From the NCBI GenBank assembly GCA_965205225.1, contig CBDBFZ010000003.1:186001-250000 (forward strand): a DNA stretch of 64,000 bases, given 5' to 3'. The notes beneath the pieces were generated by a model. That model was given only the letters and a program-made list of their open reading frames with translations. It ran no database searches and was not told where the DNA came from. The translations under genes were made by a program, and so were the position numbers. How positions within the stretch are numbered: the stretch's first letter is position 1; the number at the start of each line of letters is the position of its first letter. This DNA comes from Litorimonas sp965205225 (GTDB lineage: Bacteria > Pseudomonadota > Alphaproteobacteria > Caulobacterales > Maricaulaceae). Shown one piece after another: positions 43,359-52,428 of this stretch.

Positions 43359-46300
43359 ATGTTCAAGACCATACCAACCCTATCACAGGAAGTCCGGACC
43401 GAGATAGATACTGACGGGGACGGCATCCCCGACCGGTTCGAGGTCGATACTGACGGGGACGGCACCCCAGACCGGATTGAGTTCGACCCCGACCAAGACG
43501 GCAATATCGACCGGATCGCGCATCTGGATGAGGACGGTCGCTGGGTGCAGGTGGATAGGGATTTGGACGATGACGGCACCATCGACCGGATTACTCACTA
43601 TGGGTTTGACAGCGGCGGCACCCAGCGCGTGACCCGGAGGGAAGTCGATCTGGACGATGACGGCACGATCGACCGGAGCGAGGCCTACATCTATGACGAT
43701 GACGATGACGGTAACCGAGTCCGGATCAATTTCGACCTGGACGATGACGGCCTGATCGACCGGACGGCCCGTCTGAATGCGGAGGGTCGCTGGGAGCGGG
43801 TGGAATGGGATGACGACGATGACGGCACGATCGACCGGATGGTTCACCGGAATACGGATGGCAGCGGCACCATCAACCGGATTGATTTCGACGAAGATGG
43901 TGACGGCACAACCGACCGGAGCGAGTTCTACACTCACAACCCGGACAGCAACCGGACCCGGGTCGATTTCGACGACGATGCGGACGGCATGATCGACCGG
44001 ATCACTCACTACGCATTCGATGGTGACGGCAACCGGCGCGTGACCCGGAGAGACGCCGATCTGGACGATGACGGCAACATCGACCGGATCGAGACCTATA
44101 CGTATGATGAGAACGGCAACCGGACCCGAGCCGAATTCGACGACGGTGCGGACGGGATGACCGACCGGGCCGAGGATTACAGGTATAATTCGATCGGCAG
44201 GCTGACCCGGACCAATTTCGACGACAATAATGACGGCACAACCGACCGGTCCGAGGACTATGGCTATTTCAACGACAGGCTGACCCGGATCAGATTTGAC
44301 GACGACGAAGACAACACGTTTGATCGGGGTGAGACCTATACATACGATGAGAACGGCAGGCTGACCCGGATCGAGTTCGACGATGACGGGGACAATAATC
44401 CCGACCGGCGCGTGGCCTACACTTACGACGCGAACGGCAACCGGAACCGGACCGAGTTTGACGATGATGCGGACGGCACGATCGACCGGATCACTCACTT
44501 CGCGTTTGACAGCGACGGCAACCGGAGCGTGACCCGGCGGGACGCCGACCTGGACGATGACGGGAATATCGACCGGACGATCCACCTGAATGCGGAGGGT
44601 CGCTGGGAGCGGGTGGAATGGGATGACGATGATGACGGCACAATCGACCGGACGGTTCACCGGAATACGGACGGCAGCAACACCCTGAATCGGACCGATT
44701 TCGACGACGATGGTGACGGCACAACCGACCGGAGCGAGTTCTACACTCAAAATGCGGACGGTAACCGGGACCGGGCCAATTTCGACGATGACGCGGACGG
44801 CACGATCGACCGGTCCGAGACCTACAGCTATGATGCGAACGACAGGGTGAGCCAGACCAATTTCGACGACGATAATGACGGCACGACCGACCGGAGCGAG
44901 TTCGACGATGACGCGGACGGGAACATCGACCGGGTCAACGTCGCGGAGAACCGGATTACGGCCTATAGAGCACCGGATGCGGAGGGTGACACTCTGGTCT
45001 ACAGCCTGTCCGGGACGGATTCGGCCTTGTTCACGATCAATGCCGCTACAGGCGAGGTCAGTTTTATGGCGGCGCCCGACTTTGAGGCGCCGGGCGATGA
45101 TGGCGGGGATAATGTCTATGACATTATCGTCACCGCGTCCGATGGCACCAATAGTACGGACCACAATGTCGCCATCACGGTGACGAATGACAATGACAAT
45201 ATACCGGTCTTCACCTCGCCCACCACGGCCAACGCGCAGGAGAACCAGACCGTGGCCTATGAGGCGGCGGCGACGGATGCGGATGGCGACACTCTGGTCT
45301 ACAGCCTGTCCGGGACGGATGCGGCCTTGTTCACGATCGACGCCAATACAGGCGAGGTCAGTTTTATGGCGGCGCCCGACTTTGAGGCGCCGGGCGACGC
45401 GAACGGGGATAATGTTTATGACATTATCGTCACCGCGTCCGATGGCACAACTGACACAGAGCAGGCGGTCGCCATCACGGTGACGAGTGAAAATGGCAAT
45501 GTACCGGTCTTCACCTCGCCCGCCGCAGTCAGCGTAGCGGAGAACCAGACCGCAGCCTATATGGCGGCGGCGACGGATGCGGATGGCGACACTCTAGTCT
45601 ACAGCCTGTCCGGGACGGATTCGGCCTTGTTCACGATTGATGCCGATACAGGCGAGGTCAGTTTTATAGAGGCGCCCGACTTTGAGGCGCCGGGCGATGA
45701 TGGCGGGGATAATGTCTATGACATTATCGTCACCGCGTCCGATGGTACCAATAGTACGAACCACAATGTCGCCATCACGGTGATGAATGAAAATGACCTG
45801 ATCCCTCTCTCCAGTCTGGACGGCAGCAACGGCTTCATCCTCAACGGCATCGACTTAGGTGACAATTCCGGTTCTACCGTCTCATCGGCGGGGGATGTCA
45901 ATGGCGATGGCTATGATGATCTGATCATCGGGGCCTATCAGGCCGACCCGAATGGGGGTAATTCGGGCGAGACCTATGTGGTCTATGGCGGGGCGAGTGC
46001 GCCGGGCACAGGGGGCAGATTCAATCTCTCCACGCTGGACGGCACGAACGGCTTTATCCTCAACGGGATTGACGCGGGTGACAGTTCCGGCTTCTCTGTC
46101 TCATCGGCGGGGGATGTCAATGGCGACGGCTATGATGATCTGATCATCGGGGCCTGGAGGGCCGACCCGAATGGGGATAGGTCCGGCGAGACCTATGTCG
46201 TCTATGGCGGGGCGAGTGCGCCGGGCACAGGGGGCAGGTTCAATCTCTCCAGTCTGGACGGCAGCACCGGCTTCATCGTCAACGGGATCGACGCGTTTGA

Positions 46301-48263
46301 CTATTCCGGCACTTCCGTCTCCTCGGCGGGGGATGTCAATGGTGACGGTTATGATGATCTGATCATAGGGGCCTGGAGGGCCGGCAGCAGTTCTGCCGGC
46401 GCAACCTATGTGGTCTATGGCGGGGCCAGCGCGCCGGGCACAGGGGGCGAACTGGATCTGTCCGATCTGGACGGCAGTAACGGCTTCATCCTCAATGGGA
46501 TCGACAGGAATGACTATTCCGGCATTTCCGTCTTATCCGCAGGCGATGTCAATGGTGACGGTTATGATGATCTGATCATCGGGGCCCATGGAGCCGACCC
46601 GAATGGGGGTTTTTCGGGCGAGACCTATGTGGTCTATGGCGGGGCCAGCGCGCCGGGCACAGGAGGTAGATTCAATCTCTCCACGCTGGACGGCAGTAAC
46701 GGCTTCATCCTCAACGGGATCGACGCGAGTGACTTGTCCGGCCGTTCCGTCTCCTCAGCGGGGGATGTGAATGGCGACGGCTATGATGATCTGATCATCG
46801 GGGCCCGGGATGCCGACCCGAATGGGGACAGTAACGCCGGCGAGACCTATATCGTCTATGGCGGGGCCAGCGCGCCGGGCACAGGAGGTAGATTCAATCT
46901 CTCCACGCTGAACGGCAGTAACGGCTTCATCCTGACCGGGATAGACGCGGGTGACCAGTCCGGCTGGTCCGTGTCGTCGGCGGGGGATGTCAATGGCGAT
47001 GGCTATGATGATTTAATCATCGGGGCCCAGGATGCCGACCCGAATGGGAACAGTTCGGCTGGCGAGACCTATCTCGTCTATGGCGGGGCGAGCGCGCCGG
47101 GCACAGGGGGTGTGCTGGATCTGTCCGATTTGGATGGGACCAACGGCTTCATCCTGACCGGGATCGACGCTTATGACCAATCCGGTAGGTCCGTGTCGTC
47201 GGCGGGGGATGTTAATGGCGATGGCTATGATGATCTGATCATCGGCGTCCCTTTTGCCGCCCCGAATGGGAACATACGGGCCGGCGAGACCTATATCCTC
47301 TATGGCGGGGCGACGGGGACGGAAAGCCTGACGCCGGTCACGGCGCAGGGCACGGCGGCGGCGGATAATTTCACCGGCAATGCCGGCAATGACAGTTTTA
47401 CCGCGATTGCCACGAATGATGTGGTGCGCGGCGGGGCTGGCGATGACACTATCCGTGTCACCTCCCTTGACTTTGCGGCGATTGATGGCGGCACGGGCGC
47501 TGACACATTGGTGCTGGACGGGGCCGGCCTGGCGCTCGACCTGACTGGGGCGGGCCATGCCGGCGTCGACAGTGTCGAACTGTTTGACCTGTCCGGCTCG
47601 GGCGCCAACAGCCTGGTGCTGGACGCGCAGGCCGTGTTTGACGTTACGGAGGAGCGCGAGGGCGGTGGTGTTGCGAGCCTCGACGTGCTGGGGGATGCGG
47701 ATGACAGGGTTGATCTGAGCGGCAGTTCATTCGCCCTGACCGGGACGGCGACGGAAGACGGCGTCACCTATAATGTCTATAGGGACGGCAATGCGGAAGT
47801 GCGCGTAGAGGATGGGGTCACCGTCACCCTCGCTGCTACGGGGTCACAAAGCGCCCGGTCCAAGATTGACCCCAAGACTGACATCAGGATCGATCCCGTG
47901 GCTGACCCCAGAACTGACCCCGGGACCGGAACGATCAGGCTGGACGGGGCGCTCATGAACCCCAACCCACTCATGAATAATGATCTATGGAATAATGATC
48001 TATGGAATAATGATCTATGGGACGATTTATGGGCGGACGGGGTCAAGAGCCCGGATCAGCCGGTTCATATAGACGAGGATGCTATCCTCATTCCGCTTTC
48101 AGACCCGCTTTCTTTCGGTCCACTCGCATCAGGCCCACTTCCGGGGCCGTGGGGGGATCTGCTATACTGGCCCGGGCTCGGAAACCATCCGGCGATGCAG
48201 AATGATCTCGCCATGATCCTGCCGGAGATGGAGATTGTCACCGCCGATATGGAGGGTTTCTAA
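43359..48263 (+). CDS. Giant repeat protein 1: DxDGTxDR/YD-like repeats, cadherin-like repeats, FG-GAP propeller, RTX-like C-terminus
   Basis: 1634 residues from MFKTIPTLSQEVRTEIDTDGDG. An ATG three codons earlier (43350) also exists, but the paralogue at 55596 begins at the equivalent MFK with a similar AGGA spacing. Order: 21 acidic units of DxDxDGTxDR type, many followed by YD-like YTYDxNGRxTR (about residues 13-530); three cadherin-like domains of about 95 residues (ENQTVAYxAAATDADGDTLVYSL..., DFEAPGDxxGDNVYDIIVTASDGT) to about residue 815; seven FG-GAP units (SSAGDVNGDGYDDLIIGA) to about 1320; an RTX-like GNAGND/GGAGDDT segment; and a conserved tail. No Sec signal peptide is seen. Acidic Ca-binding repeats suggest type I secretion and surface adhesion, which is inferred. 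Confidence 0.85.
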   Translation: MFKTIPTLSQEVRTEIDTDGDGIPDRFEVDTDGDGTPDRIEFDPDQDGNIDRIAHLDEDGRWVQVDRDLDDDGTIDRITHYGFDSGGTQRVTRREVDLDDDGTIDRSEAYIYDDDDDGNRVRINFDLDDDGLIDRTARLNAEGRWERVEWDDDDDGTIDRMVHRNTDGSGTINRIDFDEDGDGTTDRSEFYTHNPDSNRTRVDFDDDADGMIDRITHYAFDGDGNRRVTRRDADLDDDGNIDRIETYTYDENGNRTRAEFDDGADGMTDRAEDYRYNSIGRLTRTNFDDNNDGTTDRSEDYGYFNDRLTRIRFDDDEDNTFDRGETYTYDENGRLTRIEFDDDGDNNPDRRVAYTYDANGNRNRTEFDDDADGTIDRITHFAFDSDGNRSVTRRDADLDDDGNIDRTIHLNAEGRWERVEWDDDDDGTIDRTVHRNTDGSNTLNRTDFDDDGDGTTDRSEFYTQNADGNRDRANFDDDADGTIDRSETYSYDANDRVSQTNFDDDNDGTTDRSEFDDDADGNIDRVNVAENRITAYRAPDAEGDTLVYSLSGTDSALFTINAATGEVSFMAAPDFEAPGDDGGDNVYDIIVTASDGTNSTDHNVAITVTNDNDNIPVFTSPTTANAQENQTVAYEAAATDADGDTLVYSLSGTDAALFTIDANTGEVSFMAAPDFEAPGDANGDNVYDIIVTASDGTTDTEQAVAITVTSENGNVPVFTSPAAVSVAENQTAAYMAAATDADGDTLVYSLSGTDSALFTIDADTGEVSFIEAPDFEAPGDDGGDNVYDIIVTASDGTNSTNHNVAITVMNENDLIPLSSLDGSNGFILNGIDLGDNSGSTVSSAGDVNGDGYDDLIIGAYQADPNGGNSGETYVVYGGASAPGTGGRFNLSTLDGTNGFILNGIDAGDSSGFSVSSAGDVNGDGYDDLIIGAWRADPNGDRSGETYVVYGGASAPGTGGRFNLSSLDGSTGFIVNGIDAFDYSGTSVSSAGDVNGDGYDDLIIGAWRAGSSSAGATYVVYGGASAPGTGGELDLSDLDGSNGFILNGIDRNDYSGISVLSAGDVNGDGYDDLIIGAHGADPNGGFSGETYVVYGGASAPGTGGRFNLSTLDGSNGFILNGIDASDLSGRSVSSAGDVNGDGYDDLIIGARDADPNGDSNAGETYIVYGGASAPGTGGRFNLSTLNGSNGFILTGIDAGDQSGWSVSSAGDVNGDGYDDLIIGAQDADPNGNSSAGETYLVYGGASAPGTGGVLDLSDLDGTNGFILTGIDAYDQSGRSVSSAGDVNGDGYDDLIIGVPFAAPNGNIRAGETYILYGGATGTESLTPVTAQGTAAADNFTGNAGNDSFTAIATNDVVRGGAGDDTIRVTSLDFAAIDGGTGADTLVLDGAGLALDLTGAGHAGVDSVELFDLSGSGANSLVLDAQAVFDVTEEREGGGVASLDVLGDADDRVDLSGSSFALTGTATEDGVTYNVYRDGNAEVRVEDGVTVTLAATGSQSARSKIDPKTDIRIDPVADPRTDPGTGTIRLDGALMNPNPLMNNDLWNNDLWNNDLWDDLWADGVKSPDQPVHIDEDAILIPLSDPLSFGPLASGPLPGPWGDLLYWPGLGNHPAMQNDLAMILPEMEIVTADMEGF
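47976..48020. repeat. Perfect 3 x 15 bp tandem repeat near the end of giant gene 1
   Basis: AATAATGATCTATGG occurs three times, encoding NNDLW x3. Giant gene 2 has two copies at 59355-59384. Confidence 0.95.
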
Positions 48264-48315
48264 CCAGCGGACCGGACCCGGGACAAGGTCATAACCAAGA
48301 CCGAGACTGAGACCT
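48264..48315 (+). pseudogene. Truncated start of a second TIGR03032-type gene
   Basis: After giant gene 1 the sequence ACCGGACCCGGGACAAGGTC and the following CCGAGACTGAGACC match those at 59640-59685, which carry the start of the intact TIGR03032-type gene after giant gene 2. Here the ATG has become ATA, six extra bases are present, and similarity ends near 48315, where IS1595-like sequence begins. It is the stump of a duplicated copy. Confidence 0.7.
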
Positions 48316-48324
48316 GTTTGCAAA

Positions 48325-48540
48325 GGGGCACAATCCGATCAACGGGATTGAGATTTTCTGGACCCGGACCAAGCGACATTGACGCACATTCAATGGCGTT
48401 GCGAAGGATAAGCTTGCCCCATTTTTGCAGAACTGTGAGTGGCGTTTCAACACCTCTGACCCCAACGTCAATGATCACAAATTAAACAATGGGTTAGAGA
48501 CAATATGGGTTAGTTATCTGGGACAGCCCTTAAAGTTATA
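48325..48540 (+). mobile_element. IS1595-family (ISXO2-like) transposase C-terminal remnant
   Basis: The frame reads GHNPINGIEIFWTRTKRH-stop-RTFNGVAKDKLAPFLQNCEWRFNTSDP, then SYLGQPLKLYSG-stop. NGIExFWxxxKRHLRxFNG and xxCEWRFN are the C-terminal signature of IS1595-type DDE transposases, and GGACAGCCC near 48522 resembles their terminal repeat. An in-frame stop and the missing N-terminus make it dead. The 150 bases beyond it, to the fadB-type gene, contain an unrecognised minus-strand tail (LEADVIKISNGMGIAASV...). Confidence 0.7.
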
Positions 48541-48697
48541 TTCGGGTTAGGTGGCTTTCTTGCCAGCCTGAGCCCTCGGGATCTTGGCGATTATATCGAC
48601 CTTCAGATTGTTGACGCTGGCAGCGATGCCCATACCGTTCGAGATCTTGATCACGTCCGCTTCCAACATGCGTTCCAGAGCAGATTTGCTGTAGGTT

Positions 48698-50899
48698 TCA
48701 GGGGGCACTGCCATAGAGCGTCTCGCCCTTGTCAGCCATGTCGCGGAACAGGGTGGGCACTTTGAAACGCTCACCATGTTTTTGCGCCAACATGTCAGCG
48801 GTTGCAACGAATGTGTCGATACCGATCATGTCGATGTAACTCATGGGACCACCGGTCCATGGCGGGAAGCCCCAGCCGAAGATCGCACCGAGATCTGCCG
48901 ATTGTGGATTGGGAACAACGCCTTCCGAAAAGGTCCGCGCTGTCGGGATGAGCTGTGCATACATGAGGCGCTGCTGCACTTCAGATTGAGAGGGTTGTTC
49001 GTCGGCCAGCGGATAGTGATCCGTGATGCCTTTCCATAGATCGAGGCGTTTGCCGGACTCGTCGTAATTATAGAGACCTTTGCCAAATCGGCGACCTGAA
49101 CGGCCCAGATCATTGACCATCAAGTCGTAGAATTCTTCCGTTCCCGATGCTTTGTAGGCGTTGCCCAGTTCCTTCTTGGTCGACTGGATGACATCATAGC
49201 CGAGTTTGAGTGTCATTTCGTCCTGCACACCCAGAGGGCCGATAGGCAGACCCATGTTCAGCGCGCTATTTTCGATCAGCGCCGTCGATGTGCCTTCCAT
49301 GATCATCATAATTGCTTCGGCTATGTAAGGAGGGAAGATCTGATTGGTGAAGAAGCCGCGAACGTCTTTCACGACGATTGGCGTCTTTTTAATCTTGCGG
49401 TTGTAATCGAATGCCATGGCGAGAGCCCGGTCGCCAGTGCCGTCATGCGGAATGATTTCCAGAAGCGGCATTCGCTCTACGGGGCTGAAGAAGTGCAGGC
49501 CGATGAAATTTTCGGGACGAACTGAATTCTTAGCGAGCCCGCCAATCGGTAAAGTCGATGTGTTAGACGCGAAGATAACATCTTTGCGGATCACAGCCTC
49601 GGTCTTTTTGATGACATCAGCTTTGATGTCGGGGCATTCAAACACGGCCTCGATGATCAGATCGACGTCTTTGAGCATATTGAAGTCGCGTGTCGGTGTA
49701 ATGCGTGCAAGGAAAGCGTCGGCCTTTCCTTGCGTCATGCGGCCGCGTTTTACGCGCTTGTCGAGTATTTTCTTGGTGTAGGTGACAGACTTTTGAGCCT
49801 CCTCATCCGTACGGTCGAGAGAGATGACCTGCATGCCGGCTTTGGCGGTAATGTGCGCGATGCCAGACCCCATCAGGCCTGCGCCGAGAACGCCGACTGT
49901 CTTGATTTCAATGGTATCGATTCCGTCGGGGCGGTCTGCGCCTTTTTCGGCCGCCTGCTTGTTCACGAACAGGCTACGGATCATATTTTTTGCGACCGGG
50001 TCAGCAAAGAGTGAGAGGAAATATTTCGTCTCGACCTCTATAGCTTTGCTCATCGGCAGCTGTGTGCCTTCATACAGGCAGGACATGATCGCCTTGATAG
50101 CCGGGAAATTATCCTTGGATTTGGCCAAGGCCATCGCATTAGCTGCTGCGAAGAACTGAACCGCTTTGGGGTTCATTGTGCCAGCTCCGCCAGGAACCTT
50201 GAAGCCTTTGACGTCCCAAGGCTGCAACGTGCCGCCGAGATTGTCTTTCACCCATTGTGTTGCCGCGTCGATTGTCGTGCCCGGCTCCACAATCTCATGA
50301 ATCAGGTTCTGAGCTTTAGCTTTCTGGACAGTCAGGGATGCACCTGACGTGATCAGTTGCGCGGCATTCTGTAGACCGGCGAGGCGCGGAACACGTTGCG
50401 TTCCGCCACCACCCGGTAGCAGGCCGACGAGGACTTCAGGCAGACCAAGCTTCACTTTCGGTGAATCGGCTGCGACGCGGTAATGACCGGCTAAGGCCAA
50501 CTCGAAACCACCACCAAGCGCCAGGCCTTCGAGCGCAATGGCTATAGGCTTTGCCTTCTTGCCTTCGCGCTGGATTTCGCGGTCCGTATGTCCGCCCGTT
50601 TCCAGCTTGCGCAGCGCACCATTCAGGATCATCGCATCATTGAAGGTTTCGTGCGACAGCTCTCCTGTCTGCTTTTCAAGCATGCGCAGGTCAGCGCCAG
50701 CCATGAAGCCATTGTCGCGGCCTGAGGCGATGACTAGGCCTTTCATGGCGTCATCCGCGACAAAGCTGTCCACGAAGTTCGGGAAATCAGCCATCAAAGC
50801 TTCATCCCAGACATTCATGCCCTGGTTTGGCACGTCAATTTTCATGACGGCAATACCGTCCGGGTTCACCTCAACGGAGAACGTTTTGTAATCACTCAT
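48698..50899 (-). CDS. fadJ: Bifunctional enoyl-CoA hydratase / 3-hydroxyacyl-CoA dehydrogenase (FadB/FadJ type)
   Basis: Second and third steps of fatty-acid beta-oxidation. 733 residues. The crotonase domain is N-terminal (residues 1-210, ASGRDNGFMAGADLRML and ALGGGFELALAGHYRVAAD with the oxyanion-hole glycines and Glu). The NAD-binding motif follows (VGVLGAGLMGSGIAHITAKAG), then the dehydrogenase catalytic segment (FIGLHFFSPVERMPLLEII) and two C-terminal helical domains. It lies 27 bases after the thiolase stop on the same strand, an operon fadA-fadJ. Whether it is FadB or FadJ cannot be decided by eye. Confidence 0.93.
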   Translation of the reverse strand: MSDYKTFSVEVNPDGIAVMKIDVPNQGMNVWDEALMADFPNFVDSFVADDAMKGLVIASGRDNGFMAGADLRMLEKQTGELSHETFNDAMILNGALRKLETGGHTDREIQREGKKAKPIAIALEGLALGGGFELALAGHYRVAADSPKVKLGLPEVLVGLLPGGGGTQRVPRLAGLQNAAQLITSGASLTVQKAKAQNLIHEIVEPGTTIDAATQWVKDNLGGTLQPWDVKGFKVPGGAGTMNPKAVQFFAAANAMALAKSKDNFPAIKAIMSCLYEGTQLPMSKAIEVETKYFLSLFADPVAKNMIRSLFVNKQAAEKGADRPDGIDTIEIKTVGVLGAGLMGSGIAHITAKAGMQVISLDRTDEEAQKSVTYTKKILDKRVKRGRMTQGKADAFLARITPTRDFNMLKDVDLIIEAVFECPDIKADVIKKTEAVIRKDVIFASNTSTLPIGGLAKNSVRPENFIGLHFFSPVERMPLLEIIPHDGTGDRALAMAFDYNRKIKKTPIVVKDVRGFFTNQIFPPYIAEAIMMIMEGTSTALIENSALNMGLPIGPLGVQDEMTLKLGYDVIQSTKKELGNAYKASGTEEFYDLMVNDLGRSGRRFGKGLYNYDESGKRLDLWKGITDHYPLADEQPSQSEVQQRLMYAQLIPTARTFSEGVVPNPQSADLGAIFGWGFPPWTGGPMSYIDMIGIDTFVATADMLAQKHGERFKVPTLFRDMADKGETLYGSAP

Positions 50900-50926
50900 G
50901 GTTTCGTCCTGTCTTCCGTATGTATC

Positions 50927-52135
50927 TTAAATGCGCTCGATGATGGTGGCGATACCCATGCCGCCACCAATGCAGAGCGTCACAAGCGCGGTTTCCTTGT
51001 CCGCCCGTTCCAGCTCATCAACCATCGTGCCAAGGATCATCGCGCCTGTCGCACCCAGAGGGTGACCCATGGCAATCGCGCCGCCATTGACGTTCATGAT
51101 TGAGTGATCGACGTCCATCGCCTGCATGAAGCGCAGGACGACTGCCGCGAAAGCTTCGTTCAGTTCGTAAAGTTCAATGTCGCCAGCATTCATACCGGCT
51201 GTTTTCAACGCTTTTTGTGCGGCGAGTTCGGGCCCGGTCAGCATGATTGTCGGTTCTGACCCGATAGAGGCCATCGAAACGATGCGCGCGCGCGGTCTGA
51301 TGTCGAGCCGCTCACCTGCGGCTTTGCTCCCCATTAGAACTGCTGCGGCGCCGTCGACGATGCCGGAGCTATTCCCTGCATGGTGAACATGATTGATTTT
51401 TTCTACGTCCGGGTAACGGAGTGCGGCAACATCATTGAAGCCGAAATTCTGTCCCAACATCGCAAAGGACGGGTTCAGAGCGCCCAAGGCCTGCATGTCA
51501 GTTTTGGGACGGATCGTTTCGTCCCTGTCGAGGATGGTAACGCCCATCACATCTTTGACGGGAAGGATGCCCTTATCAAAGCGGCCTTCTGACCACGCTT
51601 TGGTCGCGCGCTTATGGCTTTCGACGGCATAGGCGTCGACGTCGTCGCGTGAGAAACCATACTTCGTGGCGATCAGATCGGCAGAGATACCTTGCGGAAC
51701 AAAATAGAGGTCGAACATGGCTTGAGGATCGGACACCATTGCGCCGCCGTCGCTGCCCATCGGCACACGGGACATGCTCTCAATGCCGCCGCCCATGGCG
51801 ATCTCACATTCGCCGGACATGATCTTGGCCGCCGCAATGTTGGTGGCTTCTAGGCCTGAACCACAAAACCGGTTCACTTGAATGCCCGATGTGTGGTTCG
51901 GGAAGCCCGCTTCCAGAACCGCTGTGCGGGTGATGACGGCCCCTTGTTCGCCGACGGGTGAAACGCAACCGAAGGCCACATCCTCAACTTCACCTTTGTC
52001 GATATTGAGGCGCTCCGGTATCGCCTTCATCACTTGTGCTGCGAGTTGCAGCGGCGTGATCTCGTGCAGGCTGCCGTCTGTCTTGCCCCTGCCGCGCGGT
52101 GTGCGTACCGCGTCATAGATGAATGCTTCGGCCAT
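50927..52135 (-). CDS. fadA: Acetyl-CoA C-acyltransferase (3-ketoacyl-CoA thiolase)
   Basis: Thiolytic last step of beta-oxidation. 402 residues. The acyl-enzyme Cys is in NRFCGSGLEATNIAA, the HHAGNSSGIVDGAAAVL segment is central, NVNGGAIAMGHPLGATGAM contains the catalytic His, and the second Cys is in TLCIGGGMGIATI. N-terminal FIYDAVRTPRGRGK is usual for the trifunctional-type thiolases that pair with FadJ/FadB. It is divergent from the TonB-dependent receptor gene, with 290 bases between them. Confidence 0.95.
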   Translation of the reverse strand: MAEAFIYDAVRTPRGRGKTDGSLHEITPLQLAAQVMKAIPERLNIDKGEVEDVAFGCVSPVGEQGAVITRTAVLEAGFPNHTSGIQVNRFCGSGLEATNIAAAKIMSGECEIAMGGGIESMSRVPMGSDGGAMVSDPQAMFDLYFVPQGISADLIATKYGFSRDDVDAYAVESHKRATKAWSEGRFDKGILPVKDVMGVTILDRDETIRPKTDMQALGALNPSFAMLGQNFGFNDVAALRYPDVEKINHVHHAGNSSGIVDGAAAVLMGSKAAGERLDIRPRARIVSMASIGSEPTIMLTGPELAAQKALKTAGMNAGDIELYELNEAFAAVVLRFMQAMDVDHSIMNVNGGAIAMGHPLGATGAMILGTMVDELERADKETALVTLCIGGGMGIATIIERI

Positions 52136-52351
52136 TGTTGAAACTCCTTATTTGAGTCTGAAACTGAGTTGCCCTGCCTCTAATACGGCTCGCGCGGGCA
52201 TGGGAAGGGTGCCGCGCTGCGATTTCTTGCTTCATCTGTGATGTGCTGATCCGCAAAAACGCATAAAGTCACATCGCTTGCCACTAAAACTTGGTTCTGT
52301 GACCTGAAAACAACAATGCAAAACAGAATTCTATTGCTTTTCAAAGATTGC

Positions 52352-52397
52352 TTGCGACTTCCCAAACACCAGACTATTAGTAGCTAAAGTCGCAAGA
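52352..52397. promoter_or_regulatory. Perfect 10 bp inverted repeat before the TonB-dependent receptor
   Basis: CTTGCGACTT (52352-52361) and AAGTCGCAAG (52388-52397) are exact inverses, 26 bases apart, ending 31 bases before the ATG at 52429. It could form a hairpin in the leader or be a split operator. Confidence 0.4.
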
Positions 52398-52428
52398 AGT
52401 GGCTAGCAATCAAGATATTGAGAATCTC

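Noticed and set aside
43390..44940. Regular repeats considered as a CRISPR array
   Set aside because: The repeats are coding, of variable unit length, without unique spacers, and remain in one open frame with a conserved protein pattern.
43383..45164. Minus-strand open frame of 593 codons opposite giant gene 1
   Set aside because: It mirrors the biased GAC/GAT-rich repeats on the plus strand and has no start context or family resemblance. The plus-strand frame is far longer and has recognised domains.
48547..48697. Possible C-terminal extension of the fadB/J-type gene in another frame
   Set aside because: The dehydrogenase ends at a normal family length. The following minus-strand tail is not similar to known FadB/J ends and would need a frameshift.
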